Assembly: GCF_021390495.1 (NCBI RefSeq)
Contig: NZ_JAJEJP010000002.1
Location: 1,550,001-1,614,000 of the forward strand
Direction of reading: 5' to 3'
Origin: Paraburkholderia sp. ZP32-5
GTDB taxonomy: Bacteria; Pseudomonadota; Gammaproteobacteria; Burkholderiales; Burkholderiaceae
Length of the DNA: 64,000 bases
The notes under the pieces were generated by a model, which was given only the letters and a program-made list of their open reading frames with translations, searched no databases and had not been told where the DNA came from. Below are positions 34,637 to 43,654 of the stretch, in pieces (the stretch's first letter is position 1; each line of letters begins with the position of its first letter). Position numbers and translations under genes: made by a program.

Positions 34637-35311
34637 CTAGCGAGCCGCCGGCGGCAGCGTCGCGATCGGAATCAGGAATTCGGATACGCCGGTCAGTATG
34701 ATCTGCACGCCAATACACAGCAGCAGAAACGCCGACACCCGCAGCGCGACCTTGGTACCCTCGACGCCCAGGTAGCGCGCGAACACCGTCGCGCGGCTAT
34801 AGACCAGATACACGGTGACGGCCACCGCCAACGTGATCGCGACCGAGGCGATGCCCGACACGACGAACGCCGACAGCTTGTGCGTGCGATTCGCGGACAG
34901 CGCGATCGCGGTCGCAATCGAGCCCGGCCCGGTGGTCAGCGGCACGGTAAGCGGAAAGAAAGCACGGGCCTTCGCGGTGTCCGCGTCGACGCGCTTGACC
35001 TCGTTCTGCTCGGCGGGCGTGTCCGGCGCGTTCAGCATCTGCCAGCCGCCCACCGCGAGCGCGAGCCCGCCGCCGATGCGCAGCGCCTCCATCGAAATGC
35101 CGAAGAAGTGCAGGACCGGGGTGCCGATGAAGAACGCGACCAGCAGCACGCAGGCGGCGTTGATCGCGATCTTGCGGGCGAGCGCGGTGCGCTCGTCGAT
35201 GGTCAGCGACGCGGTGCGGTCCAGAAACATAAAAGCGCCGCCGATCGGATTGATGATGCTGATCAGGCCGGTGAAGCCGAACAGAATGTCCGAGATCAGA
35301 CTTTCGACCAT
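34637..35311 (-). CDS. MarC family integral membrane protein
   Basis: Protein of 224 residues with six predicted helices; NPIGGAFMFLD near the N-terminus and PLTTGPGSIATAI in the middle are the duplicated MarC/NAAT marks. The family has been linked to amino-acid transport, and MarC itself is no longer thought to confer multiple antibiotic resistance. The start at 35311 (MVESLISDI) fits the family; the longer frame to 35428 is hydrophilic and unlike it. It converges on the VWA gene. Confidence 0.9.
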   Translation of the reverse strand: MVESLISDILFGFTGLISIINPIGGAFMFLDRTASLTIDERTALARKIAINAACVLLVAFFIGTPVLHFFGISMEALRIGGGLALAVGGWQMLNAPDTPAEQNEVKRVDADTAKARAFFPLTVPLTTGPGSIATAIALSANRTHKLSAFVVSGIASVAITLAVAVTVYLVYSRATVFARYLGVEGTKVALRVSAFLLLCIGVQIILTGVSEFLIPIATLPPAAR

Positions 35312-35651
35312 GTGTGTGTCCGTATGTGTGCGGAGATGTCCGTATATGCCCCAGGCCGGTCGATCCGCGCCGCATGACGCGACCCGGAAAATGCTACAAC
35401 GCTGCCAGATCATATCGCGCCGCGCCACCTGAACCGCGAAAAAGACGTTTCCGCATCAAGCTCGCGCGAGCACGCCGCAGCCCCCTCCCCGCCTTGCAGT
35501 GCAGCAATCCTGGCCGAAATGATGCGTTTGCAACTTTCGGAAAACTCACATTTATTTTGATCCCCTTTACTGAACGGAAGTATCCGGCATAAAGTCATCA
35601 GCGAAGCTGCACTTTCAACAACATCTATTACAAGTTCGAGGAGCTGCCCTC
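35312..35651. other. divergent intergenic region
   Basis: About 340 bases between marC and the rightward DUF3311-symporter pair, with no supported gene. The second half (about 35530-35600) is A+T-rich and probably contains the symporter promoter. GAGGAG at 35638-35643 is the RBS of the DUF3311 gene. Confidence 0.45.
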
Positions 35652-35864
35652 ATGTTGCTTCGTGTACTTGCCGCACTGCCGTTCATCGGCATGCTCGTCG
35701 GCATTGCGTTTGTCAATCGTGTCGAGCCGCTCGTGCTCGGCATGCCGTTCGTGCTGGCCTGGATCGTCATGTGGGTGATTCTGAGTTCGATCATCATGGC
35801 GATCGTCTACAACATCGACCCGTCCAACCGTCATGCCGCCGAAGGCGAGGAGGTTCGCCCATGA
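35652..35864 (+). CDS. DUF3311 small membrane protein
   Basis: Protein of 70 residues with two hydrophobic helices (about 4-24 and 30-55). VEPLVLGMPFVLAWIVMW is the DUF3311 mark, with the conserved GMPF turn. Proteins of this family are nearly always encoded directly upstream of an SSS symporter, as here, where the stop overlaps the symporter start by four bases (ATGA). It is probably an accessory subunit, comparable to YhdT beside PanF. Confidence 0.87.
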   Translation: MLLRVLAALPFIGMLVGIAFVNRVEPLVLGMPFVLAWIVMWVILSSIIMAIVYNIDPSNRHAAEGEEVRP

Positions 35865-37336
35865 GCGCACTCGTTATCATCGCGGCCGTCACACTGGGCG
35901 CGCTATTCCTCGGCATGCGCGCGCGCCGCGGCCATGACATGAGCCTCGAGCAATGGAGCGTCGGCGGCCGCAGCTTCGGCACCGCGTTCGTGTTCCTGCT
36001 GATGGCCGGCGAAATCTATACGACCTTCACGTTCCTCGGCGGCAGCGGCTTTGCGTACGGCAAGGGCGCCCCGGTCTACTACATCCTCGCGTACGGCACG
36101 CTCGCCTACATCCTGTCGTACTGGATGCTGCCACCGATCTGGCGTTATGCGAAAACGCACCGGCTGGTGTCGCAGCCGCACTTCTTCACGCGCAAATACG
36201 ACAGCCCCGCGCTCGGCACGCTGGTCGCGCTGGTCGGCGTGGCCGCGCTGATCCCGTATCTCGTGCTGCAGTTGAAGGGCCTCGGCATCATCGTCGCGAC
36301 CGCTTCGTACGGCGCAATTTCGTCGACCGCGGCAATCTGGATCGGCGCGATCGTCGTCACGTCGTACGTGATCGTGTCGGGCGTGCGCGGCTCCGCGTGG
36401 AACTCGGTGGTCAAGGACACGCTGATTCTCGCGATCGTGCTGTTCCTCGGCATCTATCTGCCGCTGCACTATTACGGCGGTGTCGGCGAAATGTTCCGCG
36501 CGATCGATGCGGCCAAGCCCGGCTTCCTGACCTTCCCGGCGCATGGTTCGAGCGTGGTGTGGTTCCAGTCGACCGTGCTGTTGACCGCGCTCGGCTTCTT
36601 CATGTGGCCGCACACGTTCGGCTCGATCTTCACCGCGAAGGATGAACGCATCTTCCGCCGCAACGCCGCGGTGCTGCCGCTCTATCAGTTGATCCTGCTG
36701 TTCGTGTTCTTCGTCGGCTTCGCGGCAACGCTGAAGGTGCCGGGCCTGACGGGCGGCGACATCGACCTGTCGCTGTTCCGCCTGTCGCTGCAGACGTTCG
36801 ATCCGTGGTTCGTCGGCGTGATCGGCGCGGCCGGTATCCTGACCGCGCTGGTGCCGGGCTCGATGATCCTGACCTCCGCATCCACGCTGCTCGCCAACGA
36901 CGTCTATCGCGGCATGCTGAACCGCAACGCGTCGGATGCAAGCGTGGCGATGATCGCGCGCACGCTGGTGCCGGTGGTCGCACTGGTCGCGGTCGGCTTC
37001 ACGCTGAACGGCGGCGAGACGATCGTCGCGCTGCTGCTGATGGGCTACAACTTCGTCACGCAACTGTTCCCGGCCGTGATCTCGAGCCTGATGCCGCGCA
37101 ACCGCGCGACCAAGCAGGGCGCGTTCTGCGGCATCCTGGCCGGCGTCGCGGTGGTCACGCTGACCACCACGCTGCACTGGAGCGTCGGTCAACTGATGCC
37201 GTTCCTGCCGGACACGTTGAAGGACGTCAACATCGGCTTCCTCGCGCTGGCGGTGAACGTGGTCGTGTTCGTGATCGTCAGCGCGGTCACGCAGTCGCAT
37301 TCGGCCGACCAGAAGTCGCACGCATCGGCGCAATGA
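35861..37336 (+). CDS. sodium:solute symporter (SSS family)
   Basis: Inner-membrane sodium-coupled transporter of 491 residues with about 13 helices. SSS marks are GGRSFGTAFVFLLMAGEIYT at the N-terminus, GVRGSAWNSVVKDTLI in the middle and GSMILTSASTLLANDVYR, which has the sodium-site Ser pair. It overlaps the DUF3311 gene by four bases, so the two are co-translated. Members with DUF3311 partners often carry monocarboxylates or pantothenate; the substrate here is not known. Confidence 0.92.
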   Translation: MSALVIIAAVTLGALFLGMRARRGHDMSLEQWSVGGRSFGTAFVFLLMAGEIYTTFTFLGGSGFAYGKGAPVYYILAYGTLAYILSYWMLPPIWRYAKTHRLVSQPHFFTRKYDSPALGTLVALVGVAALIPYLVLQLKGLGIIVATASYGAISSTAAIWIGAIVVTSYVIVSGVRGSAWNSVVKDTLILAIVLFLGIYLPLHYYGGVGEMFRAIDAAKPGFLTFPAHGSSVVWFQSTVLLTALGFFMWPHTFGSIFTAKDERIFRRNAAVLPLYQLILLFVFFVGFAATLKVPGLTGGDIDLSLFRLSLQTFDPWFVGVIGAAGILTALVPGSMILTSASTLLANDVYRGMLNRNASDASVAMIARTLVPVVALVAVGFTLNGGETIVALLLMGYNFVTQLFPAVISSLMPRNRATKQGAFCGILAGVAVVTLTTTLHWSVGQLMPFLPDTLKDVNIGFLALAVNVVVFVIVSAVTQSHSADQKSHASAQ

Positions 37337-37390
37337 GTCGCGCGGCGCTGAGCATGACGGGCTGAGCGCCCGTTCGCGCCGCATCCTGGC

Positions 37391-37420
37391 AGGGCTGTTC
37401 GCTTCGGCGGCAGCCCTTCT
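37391..37420 (+). terminator. probable terminator after the symporter
   Basis: AGGGCTG (37391-37397) pairs with CAGCCCT (37411-37417), followed by TCTTTC. The stem is only 7 bp and the T-run is interrupted, so the call is moderate. Confidence 0.45.
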
Positions 37421-37441
37421 TTCATTCTGCTTTCGCTTGCT

Positions 37442-38092
37442 ATGTCCTACGTTCTCTACTACTCGCCAGGCGCGGCCAGCATGCCGGTGCACTGGATGCT
37501 GATCGAAATGGGCGTACCGTTCGAAGCGCGCCTCGTCGATATCGACGCGGGCCAGCAGCGCGACGCCGACTACCTGCGTCTGAATCCGGCCGGGCGCGTA
37601 CCGACGCTGGTCGTCGACGGCACGCCGCGCCATGAATCGGCCGCGCTGCTGATGCTGCTCGCCGAGCGCCATCCCGAGGCCGGCCTCGCCCCCGCACCCG
37701 GCTCGGTGGAACGCGCGCCGTGGTTCGAATGGATGATCTATCTGGCGAACACGCTGCTGCCGGCGATGCGCGACTGGTTCTACGCGGATAGTGACGGCGA
37801 TCCGGCCGGTGCCGGCGCGGTGCGCGCGCTGGCGCAGCGTCGTATCGAGGAGGCATGCACGCGGCTCGACGCGCATTTCGCCGCCGGTCATGCGTATCTC
37901 GCCGGCGATCGGCTCAGCACCGCCGATCTGCTCGCGCTCGTGCTGATGCGCTGGACCCGCAACATGCCGCGCCCGGCGACGGCTGGGTGGCCGCATCTGG
38001 CGAGCTATATCCGCAGGCTGCGCGCGCTGCCTTCGTTTATCGAATTGAATGAGCGTGAGAAGCTGACTGAGTGGCGCAACCAGGCTGGCTGA
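37442..38092 (+). CDS. glutathione S-transferase family protein
   Basis: Cytosolic GST-fold protein of 216 residues. The N-terminal domain has YYSPGAASMPVHWML in the catalytic loop and NPAGRVPTLVVDG with the cis-Pro; ESAALLMLLAERHPEAGLAP follows. The C-terminal helices include AYLAGDRLSTADLLALVLMRW, with the conserved N-capping Asp. Beta-class-like. The three GST genes of this window (901, 37442 and 44712) are clearly different paralogues and have different neighbours. Substrate unknown. Confidence 0.88.
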   Translation: MSYVLYYSPGAASMPVHWMLIEMGVPFEARLVDIDAGQQRDADYLRLNPAGRVPTLVVDGTPRHESAALLMLLAERHPEAGLAPAPGSVERAPWFEWMIYLANTLLPAMRDWFYADSDGDPAGAGAVRALAQRRIEEACTRLDAHFAAGHAYLAGDRLSTADLLALVLMRWTRNMPRPATAGWPHLASYIRRLRALPSFIELNEREKLTEWRNQAG

Positions 38093-38179
38093 CGGTCGGA
38101 TGTAGTGGTTGGCACGGCGCCGTTAAGGGCTGTGCCGTTCAAGTCCCCCGCGATCGCCACGCGCGCAGCACGTCCCGAG

Positions 38180-39442
38180 TCACATCGCCGCGGTCCGGCT
38201 CGTGCGCCCTGCCCGCGCGGCAAATGCATAGCCGTTCTTGCCGTCGCGCTTGACCTGATACATCGCCTCGTCGGCCGCGGCGACCAGACGACGATGGTCG
38301 CCGACGGCATCGGGATAGCTTGCAATGCCGACGCTCGCGCGCACGTGGCCGATTTCCATCTGCTCGTCGATGAACACCACGCAGCCGATCAACCGCCGCG
38401 CGATGTCGGCCAATTCCATCTCGTTCGAAAATGCCCGCACCAGCACCGCGAATTCGTCTCCGCCAATCCGCGCGACGAGGTCGGTCTTGCGGACCGACGC
38501 GCGAAAACACGTCGCGACGCGGGTGAGAAAGGCATCGCCGGCCGGATGCCCGAACGAATCGTTGACCTGCTTGAAGCCGTCGAGATCGACATAGAGCACG
38601 GCGATCCGCGATGGCGCCGCGCCGTCGCGCGCGTTCGCGGCGGCTTCGTCGAGCGCGGCCAGCAGCCGGCGGCGGTTCGGCAGACCGGTCAGCGAATCGT
38701 GCAGCGACGCATGCTCGAATTCGTGCGACTGCCCGGCCAGTTGCCGGTTGCGTTTCGCGTACATGCCGAGCGCCGTGATCAGCATGCAGAACAACAGCGC
38801 GGCGAGCGCAATCAACGTGTGCGCAACATGCGTGACGCGCACCCGCGCATCGGAGCTATATGCGTCGCGCTGCGCGCGCCAGTACGCCGAGACGCTGGCG
38901 AGCGCCGCGCCGGCCGCGTCGGGACTGAGATCCGCGTTCAGCTTCGCGGGCGGATCCTGCAGGTCGGCCGATGGGCTCGCGTTCACGAGTGCCGCCAGCG
39001 ACGCGAAGCGCCGCGTGAATTCGGCGCGCGCGCGGTTGTAGCCATCGATGATGGCCGGGTCGCGACCGGATGCGGCGCCGGCGATCCGTTGCCAGATGTT
39101 CAACTGTTCGCGCGCGCTGGCGGCACGGTCGGCGGCTTCGAGCACGAGGCCCGCATATTCCTGTTTCACCTGATCGGAGAACACCGTGCGCACCTGCATC
39201 GCCAGATATAGCACGCCGACCAGCAGACACAGCAGCGCGGCCACCGCGATGGTCGCGGGGCCGGGTCTCAGTCCCAGCGTCGGTCCCACTGCGGCTCCCG
39301 CTCCCGATGCAGGAGCCGGTCCGGAATTCGGGCGCGGCGCGGGCGCGCCTGCGTGCGCGTCGTCGCCGTGACTCTCCGAGCATCCGCAGCCGCACTCAGG
39401 GGTGCGAGTAGATGTCTTGTTGTTGCTGGCGTCCACTGCCAT
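38180..39442 (-). CDS. membrane diguanylate cyclase (GGDEF)
   Basis: Protein of 420 residues that should make cyclic di-GMP. Order: a Cys-rich start (CGCGCSESHGDD, residues 18-28), a Pro/Gly-rich stretch, a membrane helix (about 63-83), a periplasmic helical region of about 120 residues, a second helix (about 207-229), a short coiled segment, and a GGDEF domain with the active GGDEF at 327-331. The allosteric I-site RKTD (318-321) lies five residues before it, so product inhibition is likely. No EAL domain. The start overlaps the upstream gene by 47 bases on the same strand. Confidence 0.9.
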   Translation of the reverse strand: MAVDASNNKTSTRTPECGCGCSESHGDDAHAGAPAPRPNSGPAPASGAGAAVGPTLGLRPGPATIAVAALLCLLVGVLYLAMQVRTVFSDQVKQEYAGLVLEAADRAASAREQLNIWQRIAGAASGRDPAIIDGYNRARAEFTRRFASLAALVNASPSADLQDPPAKLNADLSPDAAGAALASVSAYWRAQRDAYSSDARVRVTHVAHTLIALAALLFCMLITALGMYAKRNRQLAGQSHEFEHASLHDSLTGLPNRRRLLAALDEAAANARDGAAPSRIAVLYVDLDGFKQVNDSFGHPAGDAFLTRVATCFRASVRKTDLVARIGGDEFAVLVRAFSNEMELADIARRLIGCVVFIDEQMEIGHVRASVGIASYPDAVGDHRRLVAAADEAMYQVKRDGKNGYAFAARAGRTSRTAAM

Positions 39443-40358
39443 GTTGACGGTAGCTCACTCGTCGAAAGAATTGCCCCACGCGTGCGAACAGACTGTCTTT
39501 ATGCTTCGCGTTCGACGGCGCGGCACGGCGGTCCTGCTGCGCGAGTTTGCCGTTTTTGGCCGGACGGTTCGACGCGCGCTGCGTTGGGGGATTGGCCGCG
39601 TTCGCAGCCTGCCGCGTAACGGCGGGCGACGAGGCAGGCGCGCCATACAGGTCGGGCGTTGTGTTGGGTGCTGCGGCGTTGGACGTGTTGGTCGATCCAT
39701 CGACTGACGTATCGGCTGATGTGTCGGCCGGCATCATCGACGGTGTCGCGGGCGATGCATCGGCAACCATCGTCGACGGATTTGCGTTGGGATCGTTCGG
39801 TTGGATCTGGCCGGACCAGACCGCATGTCCATTGGCCCGTTCGTCGGCGGCTTCCCGCGCCGTTGCCGGCCGCCTGGACATCGCCGCGGGGTCCGGGCCG
39901 TCGGGTATCGCCAACGAAGACGGCGGTGCCGCCTGCGGCCACGTCGGCGCGCCCGGATGAGTCGTTGCGTTCGCGACGGATTGCTCCGGCGTTGCGGGCG
40001 CAACGGTCGCGGCCATCGAGTCTTCGTCGCTCGCGCGTTGTGTCGGTATCGACGCCGCGGGCCGCGCGGTGGACTGCGCGACGTTGCGCGCACCGTCCGC
40101 CTCCGACGAACCCAGGGCGCGGCGTGCGCTGGTGATCGCGTCCGCATACGCCTGTTGATCGTGATTGAACCAGACGCCATACGCGACGGTGCCGATCACG
40201 CCGAAGCTCAGCGCCGCCGCGGCGGCGATGCACAGCGCGAGCCGGCCGAAGCGTGGCGGCGAATTTCCCGGCGCGCGCGGGCCGTCGAAATCGGAGTCGG
40301 GGTCCAGGTCGTCGGCGTCCGGGGGACGCGGATCGGTATCGTCGATATTCGTAGCCAT
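39396..40358 (-). CDS. single-pass membrane protein, Ala/Pro/Thr-rich
   Basis: Protein of 320 residues with no family I recognise. An acidic N-terminus (DPRPPDADDLDPDSDFDGP) precedes one membrane helix (about 37-57, LALCIAAAAALSFGVIG), then a long low-complexity periplasmic part rich in Ala, Pro, Thr and Asp, ending basic (SLFARVGQFFRRVSYRQHG). The start is placed at 40358 (MATNIDDTD); the frame is open to 40628. Its last 47 bases overlap the start of the diguanylate cyclase gene, so the two are probably one unit. Perhaps a cell-envelope or secretion accessory protein. Confidence 0.65.
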   Translation of the reverse strand: MATNIDDTDPRPPDADDLDPDSDFDGPRAPGNSPPRFGRLALCIAAAAALSFGVIGTVAYGVWFNHDQQAYADAITSARRALGSSEADGARNVAQSTARPAASIPTQRASDEDSMAATVAPATPEQSVANATTHPGAPTWPQAAPPSSLAIPDGPDPAAMSRRPATAREAADERANGHAVWSGQIQPNDPNANPSTMVADASPATPSMMPADTSADTSVDGSTNTSNAAAPNTTPDLYGAPASSPAVTRQAANAANPPTQRASNRPAKNGKLAQQDRRAAPSNAKHKDSLFARVGQFFRRVSYRQHGSGRQQQQDIYSHP

Positions 40359-41000
40359 CGCAAGACGCTCCGCAATACGTGCTACTCGTGCTGCTATGAG
40401 GCTGACAGGCCGTGCGCGGAATGCGTGTGCGCCGCTTACGGCATGTGTTGCCGATGAATGTAATCCTGTCGCAAGCCGGCGACAAACAGCGGCGTTGCGT
40501 TTTAAACACCCCTCAAGAGAGCGCTCATGAGAGCGCCAATGAAAGCACCAGCGAGGCCGCCAGACGGCAAAAAAGCACACACGACTGTAAAAGCTGCAAG
40601 TCGGCCGACCGCCATCCCGCGAAGCCATTTACGTCATGCACGTCGCGCCGGGGTTTCTGCAAAACGCGCCAACGTAGTCGAGGTTCATACGCAACAAGCA
40701 CGCCTATAGGATAGTCGGCGGGCCGTTGCATCGCGGACGCTTCGAGCGGAGCCGCGTGCCGCCGAGCAGATTGCGTGCCCGGCGTTATTCAGGCTCGAAG
40801 CGGGTTCATGCAACGGACAGACGAGATCGCGCGTGATTCGCGCGTCGCCGCTGCGTTGCACAGATTGCCGGCCTCCCGCCGTGCACACGTAGTGGTAAGG
40901 TCTCGTGCGCGCCTCGCGCGAATCCGCGCGATGCCGGGCACAACCCAGCGCAACAGCCTCAACTGCCTCAATCAACGTCACCGATCGGCATAAAAAGATC
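40359..41000. other. long intergenic region, 642 bases
   Basis: The largest gap in the window, between two divergent units. I see no supported gene, RNA or repeat. Short frames on both strands are Arg/Ser-rich shadows without RBS. It probably carries two promoters; a small RNA cannot be excluded from the sequence alone. Confidence 0.4.
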
Positions 41001-42068
41001 ATGTCCAACGTGTATCAGCACAAACCGCTCACGCCATTGCGCCGTGCGCTCGCGCGTTTCTCGCTCTCCGAAACCGCCAAGTACGCGAAGCTGACGCTCG
41101 GCCTATGGATCGGTTTCGGCCTGCCCTATCTGCTCGGCTATCCGGATGCGGCCGTGCCACTCGCCGGTTCGGCGATGCTGACGCTGGCGCTCGGAAGCTC
41201 GATTTCGGCCGCCCGAAGCTACTTCTACAAACGGGTGTTCTCGAACGTCGTGGCGATGCCGGTCGGCACGCTGCTGATCTGGCTGACCGCGCCGCATCTG
41301 TGGCTCGGCGCGGCGCTGCTGCCGGTCGTGATCTTCGGCATCGTCGCGCTGCGGCCATCGCTGTTCCAGATGACCAGCATCACGGTGCCGATCACGCTCG
41401 TGCTCTATACCGGCGAACATATTCCGCTGCTCGAACAGCGTCTGATCGGCGTCGTGCTCGGCATGTTTCTCGGCTTCATCCTGCAGCAGATCGCGTTTCC
41501 GCCCGATCACGGTTATTGGGCGAACACGCTCGTCAACGACGGCAACGAACAGGCGACCGACGTCCTCGCGCAACTGGCGGCCGGCACACTCGACAAGGCG
41601 CGCATCAAACCGGCCGCGACGAAGCTGCGCACGCTGAGCACGAACCTCAAGCAGGCGCATCTGCTGCTGAAGACCGACCTCGAGCAGGCATGGGTGTCCC
41701 CGCATCTGAAGCGCAACGCGCCGCGGCTGCCGGTTTTCGCGTGCTATCAGGAGACTTTCGATACGCTGGTCAACTTTCTCGAAACCATCGATACGTTTCA
41801 TCAACAATTCGCGGCGCTCGACGCCGCGTGGCGCGAGGCGTTTCTCGCGCGGCTCGCCCAACTCGTCGCCACGCACCGGCAACTGGCCGACGCGGCGGAC
41901 CTGCGAGTCGAACGTCCGCCGCTGGCCGCGCCGCCGCTGCATATGGAAGATCTGCGTCAGTTGACCGAGGCGCTGCCGGCATCCGATGTGTTCACCAGCG
42001 TGTACCTCGGCCATCTGACCGGCTACGGCATCCTGCTGTGCCGGCTGAGCGATCTGCATACCGCGTGA
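41001..42068 (+). CDS. FUSC/aromatic acid exporter-like membrane protein
   Basis: Protein of 355 residues. The N-terminal half has about six helices (AKLTLGLWIGFGLPYLLG; MLTLALGSSIS; MPVGTLLIWLTAPHLWLGAALL), and the second half is a soluble helical domain (about 190-350). This matches one half of the FUSC/ArAE exporters, which usually have two such halves. Only one is present. The start at 41001 (MSNVYQHKP) has AAAAAGAT upstream. It may export an aromatic compound or a stress metabolite; direction and substrate are inferred. Confidence 0.8.
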   Translation: MSNVYQHKPLTPLRRALARFSLSETAKYAKLTLGLWIGFGLPYLLGYPDAAVPLAGSAMLTLALGSSISAARSYFYKRVFSNVVAMPVGTLLIWLTAPHLWLGAALLPVVIFGIVALRPSLFQMTSITVPITLVLYTGEHIPLLEQRLIGVVLGMFLGFILQQIAFPPDHGYWANTLVNDGNEQATDVLAQLAAGTLDKARIKPAATKLRTLSTNLKQAHLLLKTDLEQAWVSPHLKRNAPRLPVFACYQETFDTLVNFLETIDTFHQQFAALDAAWREAFLARLAQLVATHRQLADAADLRVERPPLAAPPLHMEDLRQLTEALPASDVFTSVYLGHLTGYGILLCRLSDLHTA

Positions 42069-42111
42069 GCACCGTGCGTGGGCCGCCTCCGTGCCACGCG
42101 CGTTGCATCGC

Positions 42112-42510
42112 TCATTGCACGGTGATCGTCGCCTTCATGTTCGGATGGATGCCGCAAAAGATCTTGTACACCCCCGGTTTATCGAATTTGAACTGATACG
42201 TGTCGTTCTGATCGAGCGCGGCCGAGCGGAACATGCCGGCATCGTTGACGACGGTGTGCGGCTCGCCGTCGAGATTCTTCCAGGTGACCGTCGAACCCGC
42301 TTTGACGGTCAACTCCATCGGCGAGAACATGAAGTTCTTGATGACGACAGCGTTCGGGGCCGCTGGAGCCGCCGTGGCCGTCTTCTGCATTTTCATCGGC
42401 ATCGGCATCTGCATCGACGTTTGCGCAATGCTGAGCCCCGCCGACGCGGCCAGAATCGCGACGCTGCCGAGCAGATTGAACAGCACGCGCGTGTATAGAT
42501 CAGTTCGCAT
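42112..42510 (-). CDS. exported cupredoxin (type I copper protein)
   Basis: Protein of 132 residues. A signal peptide (about 1-29) leads to a Met-rich stretch (MQMPMPMKM, 33-41) that could hold copper loosely, then a cupredoxin domain with the type I ligands H85, C119, H122 and M125 (CGIHPNM). It should carry electrons or copper in the periplasm. The metallophosphoesterase gene ends 44 bases upstream in the same direction, so the two are probably one operon, a pairing I have seen in other Burkholderiaceae. Confidence 0.9.
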   Translation of the reverse strand: MRTDLYTRVLFNLLGSVAILAASAGLSIAQTSMQMPMPMKMQKTATAAPAAPNAVVIKNFMFSPMELTVKAGSTVTWKNLDGEPHTVVNDAGMFRSAALDQNDTYQFKFDKPGVYKIFCGIHPNMKATITVQ

Positions 42511-42554
42511 GAGCGGACTCCTGAGTGTGGGGAAAGTGAGGGTTCATGCGAAAG

Positions 42555-43496
42555 TCATGCGAGCGTCGTGTCGTCGAGCGTCGCCTTCAGCGGATGGCGC
42601 GCGATGCTCACGCTGGTCACGCCCAGCATCTTCGGCAACTGGTCGCTCGCGACTTTCAACGGCCCGGGGCCTTCGCCCTGCCCCGCGCTCGGCTGCGGAT
42701 AGGCCGTGGAGCGCGCGGTGTGAAACGTGACGTTGCCCTCGACCTTCGACACGATCTGATGAATGTGACCGTTCAACACCGTCACCGAACCGAAGCGTTT
42801 CAGATAGCTCATCGCCTGTCCCGCGTCACCGGTGCCCCAGCCCCACGGCTCGTAAATGGTCCACATCGGCATATGCGCGAACACGACGATCGGTGTGCTC
42901 GCTGAGCGTCCCTTCAGATCGTTTTCGAGCCATTCGAGCTGGTCGTCGCCGAAACCGCCGAGACCGTTCGGCTTGAAGTGCATCACGTTGACGAGGCCGA
43001 TGAAATGCACGCCCTGATGATCGAAGCTGTAATAGCCGCGGTTATCCGACGCCTTGCCGAAGCGCTTGAAATACTCGGTGCCGGGACCGTCCGTTACGTC
43101 GTGTTCGCCCGGCACGGTATGCAGCTCGGTGATCTTCAATCCCCCCAGCAGTTGTGACGCGAGATCGAACTCCGACGCTTTGGACAGATGCGTGATATCG
43201 CCGGTGTGGATCGCGAGCGGAGGTTTCGCCGGCATCGCGTTGACGAATTCGATCGTCTGTTTGAGCGTGCCGGCGACGTCCGGATTCGCTTCCTTGTTGA
43301 AGCCGATATGCGTGTCGCTGATCTGCAGGAATAACGGCACGCCCGCCGCGGGAGCGGTTTTCGCGTCGGCGGCGAGCGCGAGCTCCACTGGCGTAAGCAC
43401 GCCACCCGACAGCATGAAGACGGTGCCCAACCCGCCGAACGCAAGACATTTCAGCGCGCCGCGACGCGCCGGATCGAATGATTGATGTGACGACAT
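42555..43496 (-). CDS. Tat-exported metallophosphoesterase
   Basis: Protein of 313 residues. The N-terminus looks like a Tat or lipid-free export signal (ARRGALKCLAFGG, then a hydrophobic stretch to about 43). The calcineurin-like domain shows SDTHIG (D61, H63), HTGDITH (D100), GEHD (131-133) where most family members have GNHD, AHMP and NGHIHQ. Periplasmic location is inferred from the signal and from the periplasmic cupredoxin in the same operon. The Glu in place of Asn at the metal-bridging position is unusual. Substrate unknown. Confidence 0.87.
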   Translation of the reverse strand: MSSHQSFDPARRGALKCLAFGGLGTVFMLSGGVLTPVELALAADAKTAPAAGVPLFLQISDTHIGFNKEANPDVAGTLKQTIEFVNAMPAKPPLAIHTGDITHLSKASEFDLASQLLGGLKITELHTVPGEHDVTDGPGTEYFKRFGKASDNRGYYSFDHQGVHFIGLVNVMHFKPNGLGGFGDDQLEWLENDLKGRSASTPIVVFAHMPMWTIYEPWGWGTGDAGQAMSYLKRFGSVTVLNGHIHQIVSKVEGNVTFHTARSTAYPQPSAGQGEGPGPLKVASDQLPKMLGVTSVSIARHPLKATLDDTTLA

Positions 43497-43521
43497 GGTG
43501 ACCTCACGATAAGGATTCGCA

Positions 43522-43564
43522 GAACCGGCCGCGGGATCGTCCCGCGGCCCTTGCGAGCCGGTTC
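43522..43564. repeat. strong palindrome in intergenic region
   Basis: A perfect 10-bp stem (43527-43536 with 43540-43549) with a 3-base loop is flanked by GAACCGG (43522-43528) and CCGGTTC (43558-43564), which could form an alternative outer stem. It lies between the aldo/keto reductase and metallophosphoesterase genes, both leftward. No T-run follows on either strand. It may stabilise or attenuate the phosphoesterase-cupredoxin transcript. Confidence 0.55.
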
Positions 43565-43654
43565 ATGAGGCATGACTGAAGAGTTGCGCGGTTTATTCCC
43601 GCGTTTTGTGAGAAGTTGGCCGCTCGTGTGTTGAGCGACGAATCGTGCGATCCG

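Noticed and set aside
35903..37996. 697-codon leftward open frame opposite the symporter and GST genes
   Set aside because: It is rich in Arg, His and Glu as expected of an antisense shadow in high-GC DNA, and it spans two well-supported genes and their gap.
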